Source: Acanthaster planci | Taxonomy: Eukaryota; Echinodermata; Asteroidea; Valvatida; Acanthasteridae | Direction of reading: 5' to 3' | DNA length: 59,488 bases | NCBI RefSeq assembly: GCF_001949145.1 | Contig: NW_019091397.1 | Coordinates: 175,108-234,595, forward strand | Shown: piece by piece, positions 26,651-37,789 of the stretch | Position numbering within the stretch: position 1 is the first letter of the stretch | Layout: each line of letters begins with the position of its first letter | Program-made: the position numbers and the translations under genes | Notes under the pieces: generated by a model | The model's database searches: none | Seen by the model: only the letters and a program-made list of their open reading frames with translations | What the model was told of the DNA's origin: nothing

Positions 26651-26699
26651 TTCTCACTTTTAGACATATATCTAGGTAGTATCTTGTAGTAGTAGGCAA

Positions 26700-27140
26700 A
26701 GGAGAATTCTGGGATAGCGCGGGCCCTCCTGTAACTCATGGGCCCTTTTTCGCAAGTAATCGAGAACTGGGATCGGAAAAACTGAACGTTGGTGTTTTAA
26801 TTCGAGTGGGTTTTCAATGTTTTAAGATTGTTGGGTAACAACTTTCTAAAATTTTTGATATAGAGTCGAAGGTTTTTTGAGGAAGTTCGATTTTGCCAAG
26901 GTTAAATTTGAGATTTTGGGGGAAACGGGGGGTCGATGAGGTATAGGAGGGTTGGGCTGGTCTAAAACTCTCCTTAGCCTTCTACTTACGTGCACCAAAT
27001 CCACCACCAACAAAAAAAAATGGTAGCAGATTATATCGTGCAATTTCGGGACTTCGATATCAAATTAACAATTACACTTTTAATTTTATATATAGATTGC
27101 AAGCGGCAGGTTTATTTGTATTTATCGATTTGAAAGCCAC
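26700..27140. other. Spacer after element C
   Basis: No supportable gene. Element C probably ends close to 26.7 kb; I could not find its terminal repeat because the other end is outside the window. Confidence 0.4.
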
Positions 27141-27345
27141 TTTCTATTGCCACACTTTGCAGAAATTCTGGAACATTTGCCCTGCAAACTTGCCATACTT
27201 GCCAAGCTGGGCAGAAAACCAGGCACACTTGCCAAAAGAGATACTTGCCACACTTGGAAGAAAACAAGAACAAACTCGCCAAAGATTTGTCAAACCTGGC
27301 ATAAAAGGTTGGAATTCTTGGCACACCTGCCATGCTAACAAACCC
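27141..27345 (+). repeat. Degenerate short tandem array of CTTGCCA
   Basis: CTTGCCA or close variants occur about ten times in 200 bases (for example GCAAACTTGCCATACTTGCC, CACACTTGCCAAAAG, GATACTTGCCACACTTGG). The core includes the NFI half site TTGCCA/TTGGC. No period is strict. Confidence 0.6.
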
Positions 27346-27589
27346 CACTGGAACCAGTAGGTGCTTATCCTAATATTGATTGTCATGAGATTCTATCATT
27401 TACGAATCAAGAAAAACTTACATAGGGCCTAAAGCACGCCGTTTTTTTCCACCGCTTGAACAGGCGGTTGGAAACAACTTGGAATAAGCCCCACCAGAAC
27501 AAGAGGGTGCTTGGCGTAGTGTTTAAGAAAAACAAAAAATAAACATTACTAACTAACTTTACGTTATAAACACTACGAGATAAGTGGCA

Positions 27590-29140
27590 TAAATTATTTG
27601 TTTACTTCAGAAACTGCGTGTCGCTCCCAGGTAGTTCCTGCCAGACGCCCAACGCGCACCCCACTGGGACGACCGCCCCAGACACCCGAACCACCCTTTC
27701 TTATACTGTATGTATCTATATCTGTCCATTCACGTACAAACACCATTGCTGGTTGTCGCATACTTGTTTTTTTGGGGGGGGTCATGTGCAAAGTCGTGAC
27801 TAAATGTTGAAGTGGGCCTTTGAAGCGTCTTGATATTAATGGTTTCTAAATTGGCTTTAAAAGTCTTGACTTGGGGGGCGATGCGTAGGTCTTGGACGAG
27901 GTGATTCCACTCACGAGTAGACTTTGGATACAGCCTGTGCCCGTGACAGTCTTTATTTGCCAGGATGATTTTATACTTGAAGGCCCCTGACTGCCAAGTA
28001 TTTGGTTTATGAATTTGATGACTGAAGGAAAGATTTTCCTTGGGATTAACCCATGAGTCTCTTTATAGATGGTCGTTAGGCGCAATTTAGTTCTTCGGTC
28101 ATGAAGCGATTCCCACTTTAAGTCAGCAAGGATTTTGGTAATACTGGATTCCCCGCTGTAAGCTCCAACAACAAACCAGGCAGCTCTCTTCTGAATTCTT
28201 TCTAACTTGTCCCCGTCCAAAATTGTGTTGTGGGTGCCAAACCCCAGAGCAGTATTCAAGATGGGTCTGATCAGCGATTTGTAGGCTATAGGCTTGGTGC
28301 TTTTTTTGCGGGAGTATAAATTTCTCTCAAACAAACCCAGCATTTTATTAGCCTTGGCAACAGTCTGCTTGATATGCGTTGACTATTTCAATCACTGCTA
28401 AGTTCAACACCTAGGTAGGGATGATGTTTCACCTCTTCAAGGGTGTGGAGACCCATCTTGTATTTCTTAATAACCGGCTTTCTTTTCTGTGTAACTCTTA
28501 TACTGAAACATTTGGAAGGATTGAAAGACATTTGTCAGTCTTTTTCCCAATTGACTAATGCATCTAGGTCCGCTTGAAGTATATTTGAGTCCTCAGATGT
28601 TTGTATCCTTTTATAGAGAATGCAGTCGTCCGCAAAAAGTCTAACCCTTGAGTGAACCTTCGCCGGCAGATCATTTTATATATGCCAGAAAAAGCAAGGG
28701 TCCCAAGACAGTACCTTGGGGAGCCCCTGACGTAACGTTAGCTCTTTTTGAAGGTACACCCTCTAGCACAACCTGTTGATGACGATTTGTAAGAAAAGAT
28801 TCGATCCATTTCAATCTGTTGTTCCTTAAGAGACATCGGTGAGGCACTGAATCAAAAGCCTTGCTGAAATACATAACAATCAGGTCCGCTTGGCCTTTGT
28901 CATCCAAAATCTTTGAAAGGTCATCAACAACTTAATAACTGAACGGGAACGTCCCTTACGAAAACCATGTTGAACGTCAACTAAGATGCGATATTTATCA
29001 AAATGATTCATGATATGATGATGCAGGATATGTTCCAAAATATTGCATGGGATCGATGTCAACGAAACTGGCCTATAATTTACAGGCTGACATCTGTCTC
29101 CTTTCTTTTATAGCGGAGTCACATTAGCATCACGCAAAAC
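27590..29140 (-). mobile_element. 5'-truncated CR1/L2-like LINE fragment
   Basis: Reverse transcriptase segments on the minus strand: VQHGFRKGRS (about 28950), MYFSKAFDSVPHRCLL (about 28860), SGAPQGTVLGPLLFL (about 28720), VRLFADDCILY (about 28640), then the C-terminal region YKSLIRPILNTALGFGTHN and KLERIQKRAAWFVVGAY, ending at 27846. Catalytic ADD is kept. Frameshifts at about 28380, 28670, 28880 and 29060. The endonuclease and 5' part are missing. The 3' UTR probably extends to about 27590. No target duplication found. Confidence 0.8.
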
Positions 29141-29542
29141 ATCGGGTAGGGAACCAGAATCAGGTGATTTTTGAAAAATTTTGTTACTCCACCCCAAAAA
29201 ATCAAATTCATATTCTAACAGTGAAATACAAAATGAATTTCAACCTTGACTCATTTCAGGCTCCTTACAATCAAAGAAGATTAGAGTACGTTGTCATAAA
29301 AATGCACCAAGGCTTTGTTCTTTCTCATTTAGAAATACATGTAGTTTTCAATGTATACATCCCTTATAGTTGAGTTCTGGCTCCCACAGTGTGTCAACTC
29401 TTGCTTGCTCAATTCTCAGCACTGCACTCGAGTATTTGCAGACGTCGTGTCGTCCAAATCAATTTGTGACACTGGGTAGCACGGGTAGCGGGTAGTTGTG
29501 ATTGACATCAAGAGTGATCACTGACCATCTAAATTTAAAGAA

Positions 29543-29588
29543 ATGGCCAAACCGTACAAGTATTACATTTCTAACTTGGAAGGAAAAG
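29543..29588 (+). CDS. Candidate first exon of a host gene
   Basis: ATG 29543 encodes MAKPYKYYISNLEGK and is followed directly by the donor GTAAGT at 29589. No stop or repeat is seen just upstream. No continuing exon was recognised in the window, and transposons follow. It is a 15-codon exon at most, so support is weak. Confidence 0.3.
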
Positions 29589-29599
29589 GTAAGTTCCTG

Positions 29600-30500
29600 A
29601 CTATAATTCAAACTTCAAAATAATCATTAATAGCTGAATCCTTCACCCTTGACAAATATAACTGTGAAATCAAATAAAATTACCATCTACAAATTCTAGC
29701 GATATTTTCAGTAAAGGAGAGGAACTTCATCTTATCAAAACATCATTGAACGTTAGAAAATAATCTGCCAAAATAAATAGGGTGTTTACACTTACGAGTT
29801 ACTTCAGTGGAAAGTGTGTAAGGTGGTTGAGTTCTGCTCCACTGCTGGCCTTGACAACAAAATCTGACAGGCAGGGTTTTCCTCGGTTCTATTCTAACCG
29901 TGGCAGGTAAGTTGTTGCATGAGGCACCTGGATTTGTGCCTACTGGGCAAAAGTGCCTCTAATTGTGCCTTTTGGCCAACGAGAAAACGCTTTTGGGAGC
30001 TACTCAAATGCCATGCTGACATAGCGGAATCATCTGGCATTCTGACTCTCAGCCTAGCTATGGTACTTTTCACATCACTTCCATTTCACCCTTCACTCCA
30101 ACAAGCTCACGCTAATTTTTAAATAATAAAAGAAACAGCTTTCTGCCAGAACCTGGCTAACCTAATTTACTAAGGAAAAAGACACAGACATAGATTCACC
30201 TTCAATACTGGTTTAGTGTTCAACACATCTGGAGTGAACATTTAACCAACTAGTCAGGAGAGGGAAAACATCTTCCTAGTGGACTCTATCAGTGAAAGAA
30301 AACTGGTTACACTACACAAAAGACCTGCATGGAAGGACTCCAACTGGAGGGGTGTATACAATGAGAAAGTTCCTGAAGAAGACTCATGGCCTGGTCAACT
30401 TAAAGTGGAAGGGGGAAAGAACATTCCATTAAAACCTGAGGGGTTAAAGCAACTAGTCAATACACACGCCAAAACCGAAAAAGAAAAACATTAAGTTAAA
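29600..30500. other. Non-coding stretch before the first gypsy fragment
   Basis: No assignable gene. A 71-codon plus frame (30279-30494, MDSISERKLVTLHKRPAWKD...) is polar and protein-like but matches nothing I know; it could be a truncated transposon product. Confidence 0.35.
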
Positions 30501-31058
30501 AAAACATCTTACACCAGTGACTACGGCATTGGTTCTGCCATTCTACAAGAAGGCAAGCCTGTTGCCTTTACCAGTCACACCCTTACTTCCAGCAAACGGA
30601 ACTATGTTCAGATCAAAAAGAAATGCTCGCTGTTGTTTCCGGTTTTGAGAAATTTCACCAGTATACCAAAGGACCCTGACTGTCGTCACCGATCACAAAC
30701 CTCTTGTTGCAATCAGCAAGAAGCCTCTGTCTAAGTCCCCCAAGCGCCTACAGTCCCTACTGCTTCGCACACAGGTATACAACTTTGTGCTTGTTTACTG
30801 CCCTGGCAAGGAACTTCTGTCTGATGCACGGTCACGTGCACCACTCAGTGACATGGCCGCAGAGGAGAATCTCATTGTGAATAACCTGGAGCACACTCCC
30901 TTCTCCAATGACCGGCTATTCCAGCTACGCACAGCCACTAAGGCCAACGAAACGCTGAGTTGCCTCATGTACACAATCAAGAATGGTTGGCCTGACACAA
31001 AACACAATCTTCCTGCGATTCTCCTTCCGTTCTTCGGCTATCGCGATGAACTGACCAT

Positions 31059-32539
31059 TGTTACGATCCCAGTTGATCCAAATCCTTTTGTGTCTCCCTG
31101 AAAAGGTACGTGTGGAATTTACGCACGTTCCAAAAACCTATAAAAGACTCCGTAGTCATTGATTTCGCTCTCAGTCAGTGCCTATATGCTTTTAGCATGT
31201 GCGTTCCGAAATAGCCGGCGTTGGGTCAGCACCTCCTTGTCGTCTACGCCTCGATTACTGCTGTACCGTGGCCAAGGCTGACACCGCTGAGGGACCGTGG
31301 ACCCTGGAGTGTCGTGGCTCCATGTGGAAGCCGAATCTCGGGGATCGACACTGACCTGCCTGTCTGAACTGGGCTGTTCTGGCGCGGAGTGCAGAGGTGC
31401 TTGACCCGACGACCACGCTCTTTTAGCCATGGCACTGACTGGGCGGGGCCTAATTTTCTTCCGTTCTTTGTNNNNNNNNNNNNNNNNNNNNNNNNNNNNN
31501 NNNNNNNNNNNNNNNNNNNNNNNNNNNNNNNNNNNNNNNNNNNNNNNNNNNNNNNNNNNNNNNNNNNNNNNNNNNNNNNNNNNNNNNNNNNNNNNNNNNN
31601 NNNNNNNNNNNNNNNNNNNNNNNNNNNNNNNNNNNNNNNNNNNNNNNNNNNNNNNNNNNNNNNNNNNNNNNNNNNNNNNNNNNNNNNNNNNNNNNNNNNN
31701 NNNNNNNNNNNNNNNNNNNNNNNNNNNNNNNNNNNNNNNNNNNNNNNNNNNNNNNNNNNNNNNNNNNNNNNNNNNNNNNNNNNNNNNNNNNNNNNNNNNN
31801 NNNNNNNNNNNNNNNNNNNNNNNNNNNNNNNNNNNNNNNNNNNNNNNNNNNNNNNNNNNNNNNNNNNNNNNNNNNNNNNNNNNNNNNNNNNNNNNNNNNN
31901 NNNNNNNNNNNNNNNNNNNNNNNNNNNNNNNNNNNNNNNNNNNNNNNNNNNNNNNNNNNNNNNNNNNNNNNNNNNNNNNNNNNNNNNNNNNNNNNNNNNN
32001 NNNNNNNNNNNNNNNNNNNNNNNNNNNNNNNNNNNNNNNNNNNNNNNNNNNNNNNNNNNNNNNNNNNNNNNNNNNNNNNNNNNNNNNNNNNNNNNNNNNN
32101 NNNNNNNNNNNNNNNNNNNNNNNNNNNNNNNNNNNNNNNNNNNNNNNNNNNNNNNNNNNNNNNNNNNNNNNNNNNNNNNNNNNNNNNNNNNNNNNNNNNN
32201 NNNNNNNNNNNNNNNNNNNNNNNNNNNNNNNNNNNNNNNNNNNNNNNNNNNNNNNNNNNNNNNNNNNNNNNNNNNNNNNNNNNNNNNNNNNNNNNNNNNN
32301 NNNNNNNNNNNNNNNNNNNNNNNNNNNNNNNNNNNNNNTTCACGATGTTCTTGCATGAGAAGTTTACGTTGCAGCAAACCACTAGATTTACTTTGTTTTA
32401 ATTTACTGCTTTGCTGATTTAAGTTAATAATCAAATGTTATTCCAAATTAGTTCTTTTATTGTCCTTTGCTCGTATGTTTTAGTGTCCTGATTCTCGTCT
32501 TTTGATTTTTCTTCTGCCGTTCATTCTCCGCACGTAACA
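31059..32539. mobile_element. LTR-like element inserted in gypsy 1, with assembly gap
   Basis: Starts TGTTACG (31059) and ends CGTAACA (32533-32539), complementary termini of LTR type. The gypsy reading frame before and after it joins at this position. Flanks ccat and ctat agree at 3 of 4 bases, a possible degenerate 4-base duplication. TATAAAAG at about 31140 would be its promoter. The middle is the gap 31472-32338. A solo LTR or a complete element cannot be distinguished. Confidence 0.6.
31472..32338. other. Assembly gap (867 N)
   Basis: Run of N within the inserted LTR-like element; no content can be stated. Confidence 0.95.
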
Positions 32540-34116
32540 CTATACAAGACGGCATTGTCCTCTGTGGTGACCGATTGGCACTCCCCTCTCCATGCGCAAT
32601 GATATAAAGCAAAAGGTACATGTACATGCTGGTCACCTAGGTACCAACACCTGTCTGTGTTGAGCATGAGATCTCATTTTTGGCATGCGATGTCCCAAGA
32701 CTTTCAGCAGTATGTTGAATCGTGCGAGACGTGTGCGACCCACATGTCCAAACAAAGCACCTAGCGTGTTTTTCTGCACGAGATACTCGCCAGACCGTGG
32801 CAGAAGATTGGTAAGGACACCTTCCAAGTGCAAGGACGACCGTACCTTGTAACCGGCGACTACCATAGCAACTTCATTGAGGTCGACTTCCTGCCTGACT
32901 TCACTGCCCAGACTAGTAACAAAGCTGAACCACCACTTTGCCCGTTACGGCATCCCCGACACTGTGATCAGTGACAGTGGATCACAGTACACATCTGACA
33001 CCTTCAAGAAATTCGCCAAACACTGGAGTTTACAACACATTATGTCCAGTCTAGGAAATCACCAGCGAACGGTGAATCTGAAGCTGCTGTAAAGATCATC
33101 AAGCGGCTCTTCCTGAAATGCAGAGCCACGCATGAAGACCTTGGCATGCGGAACTTGTGTAATGCTCCCGCTGAAGGCATGTCACCCAGTCCTGCCTAAC
33201 GCATGTTTGGTTGTCAAACCAATTTCTCACCTGCTCTGCCTTTCAAACAAATTGGAGTTCATTCCCCACAATGGTCATGTCGCACTTGGCCAGAAAACCC
33301 ACAAGCGACATGCCACTTCAACTCACACAAACGAGCACAGAAAGGAACCCCCATCACTCTCCGTCGGTGTTGCTGTTCGAATGCAACCTATTGACAACAG
33401 ACGAGCAGATTGGAAGCTGGCTACCATAACAAATAGGCTGGGAAAGAGGGATTACCTTGTGACAGCCTCTGGTGGCAGACAGTACAGATGAACACGCCGT
33501 CACCTCCGTCCTGCAAAACACGCTCATGTTCCTGATGCGCCCCTGTACTTTTCATCTCCCTGTCGCCTAAATGCTAAGACACTGCCTAAGTCAGCTGTAC
33601 CAAAACCGTCACCTCCACCAGCTCTGCCCCTACAGGCCATATTCCGTCCTGCCACCTCCCAAGGGGATCAAGTCACATTCAAGTCCTGAACCATCCAGTC
33701 AGGCTACGATCCGGCAGACTAAGAAAACCTATTTCACGACTTGATTTGTGGACTTTGTAACACATGATTCGAAACATGCCCTCTCTTATAGCACATGAAC
33801 TGCGTAGAGGCATAATTATACACTTACGAGGACACTGCATTGTTTTATTCAGGTTTATTCATCATTCAAATCAGGATGATGCCATAAGCCCTGATATACC
33901 TTATCCATGTTTTTTTACCCTTCAGAACTGTGGACATTCTGATCATCATCCAATGAACCCCATGAAACTTCTTAATTAACAGTTTTTAATTGTTGAGAGT
34001 TCTACAATTATTAGTTTGACTTTGATTACCCTGTTGCTGTTAATGTCAGACACAAAAAAATTGCATTCGAGTTAATCATTGTTTTTCCCTTTATCTTAAA
34101 GGGGGGATGTTGAGTG

Positions 34117-34900
34117 TACTCTGCCACTGGCAGTACAAAGCCACCTAGAGATGCCTGTGTAATTTTTACGTTTTCATGAAAAGCTGGTCACATTAAAGTG
34201 TTCTCAGAATAGAAGGCCTGTCTCCACCTGCGTTGTCACAAAACAACCTACTTGCATTTCAGGTGAACTTGAGATATCTGTGGCCATGCAGAGTGCCTAT
34301 TGTCGGGTAATTTTGAACAGCACCACCGTAAAGTCTTTGTATTGTGGCATCCCCCATATTTTGCACATGGCTTTTACCTACTAGAAAGGAACACTGAATC
34401 CGTTGTTTAATGTAAGCATTATTTGTTTATTGCTGCATGGTCGCAGTCAATTTCAAAACAAATAACCCTGACTGAACATTTATCAGGAGATTTTAGAAAA
34501 CTATGTCATCACAAAGTTACATGCATAAGCTACTTTATTCCATAAATCATTTACATGTACTGACAAAACACTCATGGGGGAGTCCTTACTTTTAACAATT
34601 ACAGCAAAGACATGCCATAAAACGAGGCAAACCCAATTCTACAAAAAAGAAACACAAAATTACCCCTCAGATATGATTTTGTATTTTTTTTTACTGCCAC
34701 AGTAACCCAACAATACCCCTTATAAACAAGAGACAAAATGGTGAACAGCAATGAGTTATTAAATGAACTGAACAAATCACCTTCTTGCATGCAGTGACAA
34801 ATGAATTGAAGGAAATCTAGAACCAATATGATTGCTTGAAAAGGATTTCATTACAGTTCGGATCTCTCCCTGTATAAAATCCAGACCATGATAAACGATG
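34117..34900. other. LTR remainder and spacer between two gypsy elements
   Basis: Includes the rest of the 3' LTR of gypsy 1 and unassigned DNA. No gene seen. Confidence 0.4.
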
Positions 34901-35208
34901 TGTAGTAGGAGCAGTATCTGTAATCATTGGGAGCACCCCTTTTTTTATTTTTAGCAATTTGGTATCACCCGGCCGTGGTGCATGCCCACAACGGTCCTGA
35001 ATTGCCCTTTGACAACACCCGCTCTGCAAGACAAATCCAAACTTACAAGGACAACCCGAGGAATTGACCGACCAAAGTGCCGTTTTTTGGGACAGTGCCC
35101 TTACTTACCCCGCTAGTGCTTTGCGGAGGCCAACAAGATACCTTGAAGACCTGTCGGAGTAAGCCTAGTCGAAGATAAGGTGAGTTGGCCGCCAAAAAAA
35201 CACTACAT
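34901..35208 (+). repeat. 5' LTR of gypsy 2
   Basis: 308 bases, TG...CA termini, paired with 40974-41276. Shared landmarks are GGAGCACCCC, CAATTTGGTATCACCC, AAAGTGCCGTTTTTTGGGAC and CCGCTAGTGCTTTGCGGAGG. Confidence 0.92.
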
Positions 35209-36317
35209 TTGCGTCGTAGACAGGATATTTGTCCCACGACCGGACCAAAGTTGTGGCGTGCTTGGAAACCACGAGGGCCGCCGATCACACCAGCAAGCTC
35301 TGGAGTAGCAAGTTGGGAAGGAGTGTGTATCCCATAGGGCTAAAGGACTGCGTTGCGTTTTGTAACGGGTGGGTTACCAGATGCTATACTGAATTTTGAA
35401 ACGTGATAAGTTAATTAGTGCACGTTTCAAGGGCAAGAGATTCGTAATTTATTTACGAATTAAGCTTTTTCTCGAGGCAACGTTAGAAGTTGTGACGTTG
35501 CAAGAATTTCGAGTACATTGTTTCGATTTTTTTGTGTTTCGATTTTTTTGAAAATCGATTCTGGCATCGTCAACGTTAGCAGTTGTAACGTTGTGGGTAA
35601 ACAGATACTGCGTTTCCCGATTCCGATATTTCGAAAGTGATTTTTCGATTCTGTCAACTCGATTTCGATTTTCGATCGTCGTTTCGCGCACGTACGAAAC
35701 GAATTCATTTTTACATCGAGAATCAGCGTCTTTTTTCCTCCACTTCAGGACAACAGATAGTGATTCCTGTTTGTCCGGTATTGATTTTGCTTTCTTTTTG
35801 TTTTCAGAACCAAAGGCAGAGCTTGGTTTTGTTTCTGTTTTTTTTTAGGTCAGAAGTGGAAGTTCCACAGGCTGTGCGTAGAGATTGAAGCATTTAACTC
35901 CATATTACTGTTTTTTGCACCTTTTCGCAAGCCTTTAAAAGTCAAATAGGCTTGGATTGTTGCTTTTGACAGATTTTCTGTGCTGCTTACAAGTATTTTC
36001 TGCTGGCAGAAGGAAACATTTTTGGCTGTGTTTGTTTATCAGAGATTTTTTGCTGTTCTTTCGGAGGACTGCTGAAGTTGTTGGTTTGTCTTCGTAACTG
36101 TTTGAAGTTGTTATTAGAAATAAAGACAAGTTTGGGAAAGTTAACCAGTTGTCCCGGTTGTTTTTCAGTGGGTATTTTTAGTAAAGTAGTTAAATACAGC
36201 ACAAAGATTTGCTTTCTTGTTCATTGTTGTCATTCGCACAATAAAGTGGAGTTGTAGAAGTTGCTTAGCTTCAGTCAAAGAAATTTACAGGTCAAGAAGC
36301 TTACCTGATCTAGTACA
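35209..36317 (+). other. Leader of gypsy 2 with two CAACGT...ACGTTG repeats
   Basis: Non-coding region of about 1.1 kb before gag, with TTCGATTT-rich low complexity. Contains two near-identical 23-base imperfect palindromes (CAACGTTAGAAGTTGTGACGTTG, about 35478, and CAACGTTAGCAGTTGTAACGTTG, about 35572), 94 bases apart. May be packaging or translation-control structures; unproven. Confidence 0.5.
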
Positions 36318-37551
36318 ATGGGGAAGATACCCATCAATTACTGCTCTCATAGGGATTTGGTGACCATCGCAGGTGTTGGTGATGCTTTGGCGAACACTAT
36401 TATAGATTTGAGGTGAGTGCAGAGTGACTTGACTCCAGACCAATTAATGACGGTTCTCGGAATACGAAGCATGCCCGGCATTTTGCTGGTGTTCGACTTT
36501 CGGCCCTACTTACGTTTTTCAGAGGGAGGGCAGGGGGGCGGCAGAACACCCTTCAAGTCAAAACCTGAGGAGATGCAGCATGTGCCGCTTTTCGACATAT
36601 GGCAGGGCATCTTCTGCATCGTCGTTTCCGGATTCATGGAGTCTACCCTTCCCGAAGTCAGAAAGGCCAATTTCAAGTCTTTCACAGGGACCCTACCCTT
36701 TTGACGAGTATCCTCCATCTTTTGAGGGTGCATTTTCTCTGCCGCTACGGGCACAGGAGACACGGACACCTTATGGAGGGGTACGTTCAACCCATGTAGG
36801 TCGAGACGATAATACTACTTGGTCCAGCAAGCCCGCATTCACCAAGTGGAGGGATGACACCTCAACCCAAAAACACCCAACCCTACCGAAGACCATCACT
36901 TACGATAGAAAATTCAGCTGGCAAGCCTTTTTTGTAAAGTTTACGTCTTATGCCGACGACTGTGGTTGTCAGCAAGGCAACACAGGAACAACTTATGTTG
37001 GTGCTTAGGGGGAAAGGCGAGCGAATTCTATGCTATGCTAATTGAGAGGGAGCCACAACTGGAGTATTTTCATCTAATCAGGAAGATGGAAAAGAGATAC
37101 AGACTGCGAGATCTGCCAGAAGCCACCCAAATGCAGTTTAACTACTCCAGGCAGATGGCAAAAGAGGGTATTCTGGATTGGGAAGACAGAGTTTTACATA
37201 TGGCTACACGGGCATTCTGTGCAGAAACAGGTTGTCCTTAAGTTCTGCCAGGGATGTGCTGACCGAGAGGCAGGGCAGTATGCCATTAATTCGAGGCCGA
37301 CAAGCATAGAGGCAGCCATTGACCTTGTGAAGTGGTTCCAGCATACACAAAGGGCGACCTTTGGAATATCCAGGAGGGAAATGGTAGCGAATGTGAAGCA
37401 GATGTGTACCCCAGAAGATGTGGAGGACATGGGGCCAGAGCTCTGCAAAGTTGATGTCAACCCCCTACCGCTATCCTCTCATACACAAGCTGGTAATTTG
37501 AAGCAACGAATGACAGCTTTGGAGGGACAGGTGAATCCTTGGACAGATTGA
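36318..37551 (+). pseudogene. Gag of gypsy 2 with N-terminal helix-hairpin-helix
   Basis: ATG 36318. The first 40 residues, INYCSHRDLVTIAGVGDALA then TIIDLR, fit the ComEA-type helix-hairpin-helix (I.GVG..A..II..R), a DNA-binding fold uncommon in gag. An in-frame TGA (36414-36416) follows. Later frames hold the capsid-like region with FSWQAFFVKFTSYADDCG, ASEFYAMLIEREPQLEYF and MQFNYSRQMAKEGILDWEDR. No CCHC zinc knuckle was seen. Frameshifts near 36700, 37000 and 37240. Confidence 0.65.
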
Positions 37552-37789
37552 CAGCTCTATCCAACAACAGTAGATGTTATCAACCAATATTCAACCAGTG
37601 TCTAATCCAGGCACTGATACCACTGTGTGGCCACCACCTGCAGCCAGTGCTGTGATGGAATCTGTTAGTTCTAATGAGTCAGCACCAGACGAGACAGAAA
37701 GTTCATCCCCAGTCAGTGGGATGGAGATTAATAGAAGAGATAAACATAATCACTGTGGTGGATGACACCGTGATGGAGATTTTACTGGG

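Larger units (their letters stand above)
4648..26700 (+). mobile_element. Older PolB-encoding element C, split by insertion of A (and B)
   Basis: Two pieces, 4648-9276 and 22282 to about 26700, form one element: a gene broken at 9276 resumes at 22282 in the same frame once one copy of the 6-bp target duplication is discounted. Plus-strand genes occupy the left piece and the first 350 bases of the right piece; minus-strand genes occupy the rest, with a convergent junction at 22640-22735. The content is a divergent protein-primed-type PolB, several proteins of families often seen beside such polymerases in invertebrate genomes but without assigned function, and a TFIIB-like protein. No capsid, ATPase or integrase of C is visible; they may lie left of the window. 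The right boundary is my estimate, since the left end is unseen and no terminal repeat can be paired. Every gene is broken. Confidence 0.7.
30505..34116 (+). mobile_element. Gypsy/Ty3 retrotransposon 1, 5'-truncated and interrupted
   Basis: Begins inside RNase H (SDYGIGSAILQEGKPVAF at about 30510, VTDHKPLVAISKKPLSKSPK near 30695), followed by a spacer domain to about 31055. After an inserted element (31059-32539) the integrase resumes: HVHAGHLGTN, ESCETCATHMSKQ (zinc region), the catalytic core with LVTGDYHSNFIEVDF, NGESEAA near 33070, and a basic C-terminus to about 33490. A polypurine tract AAAGGGGGGA (34098-34107) is followed by TGTTGAGTG, the start of a 3' LTR whose end I cannot place. 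Many frameshifts. No gag, protease or reverse transcriptase remains. Confidence 0.8.

Noticed and set aside
27097-27386. ORFs across the CTTGCCA array
   Set aside because: All three frames are open in the repeat, a sign of sequence bias, and none has a domain.
31389-32434. Long frames of mostly X residues
   Set aside because: They run through the N gap.
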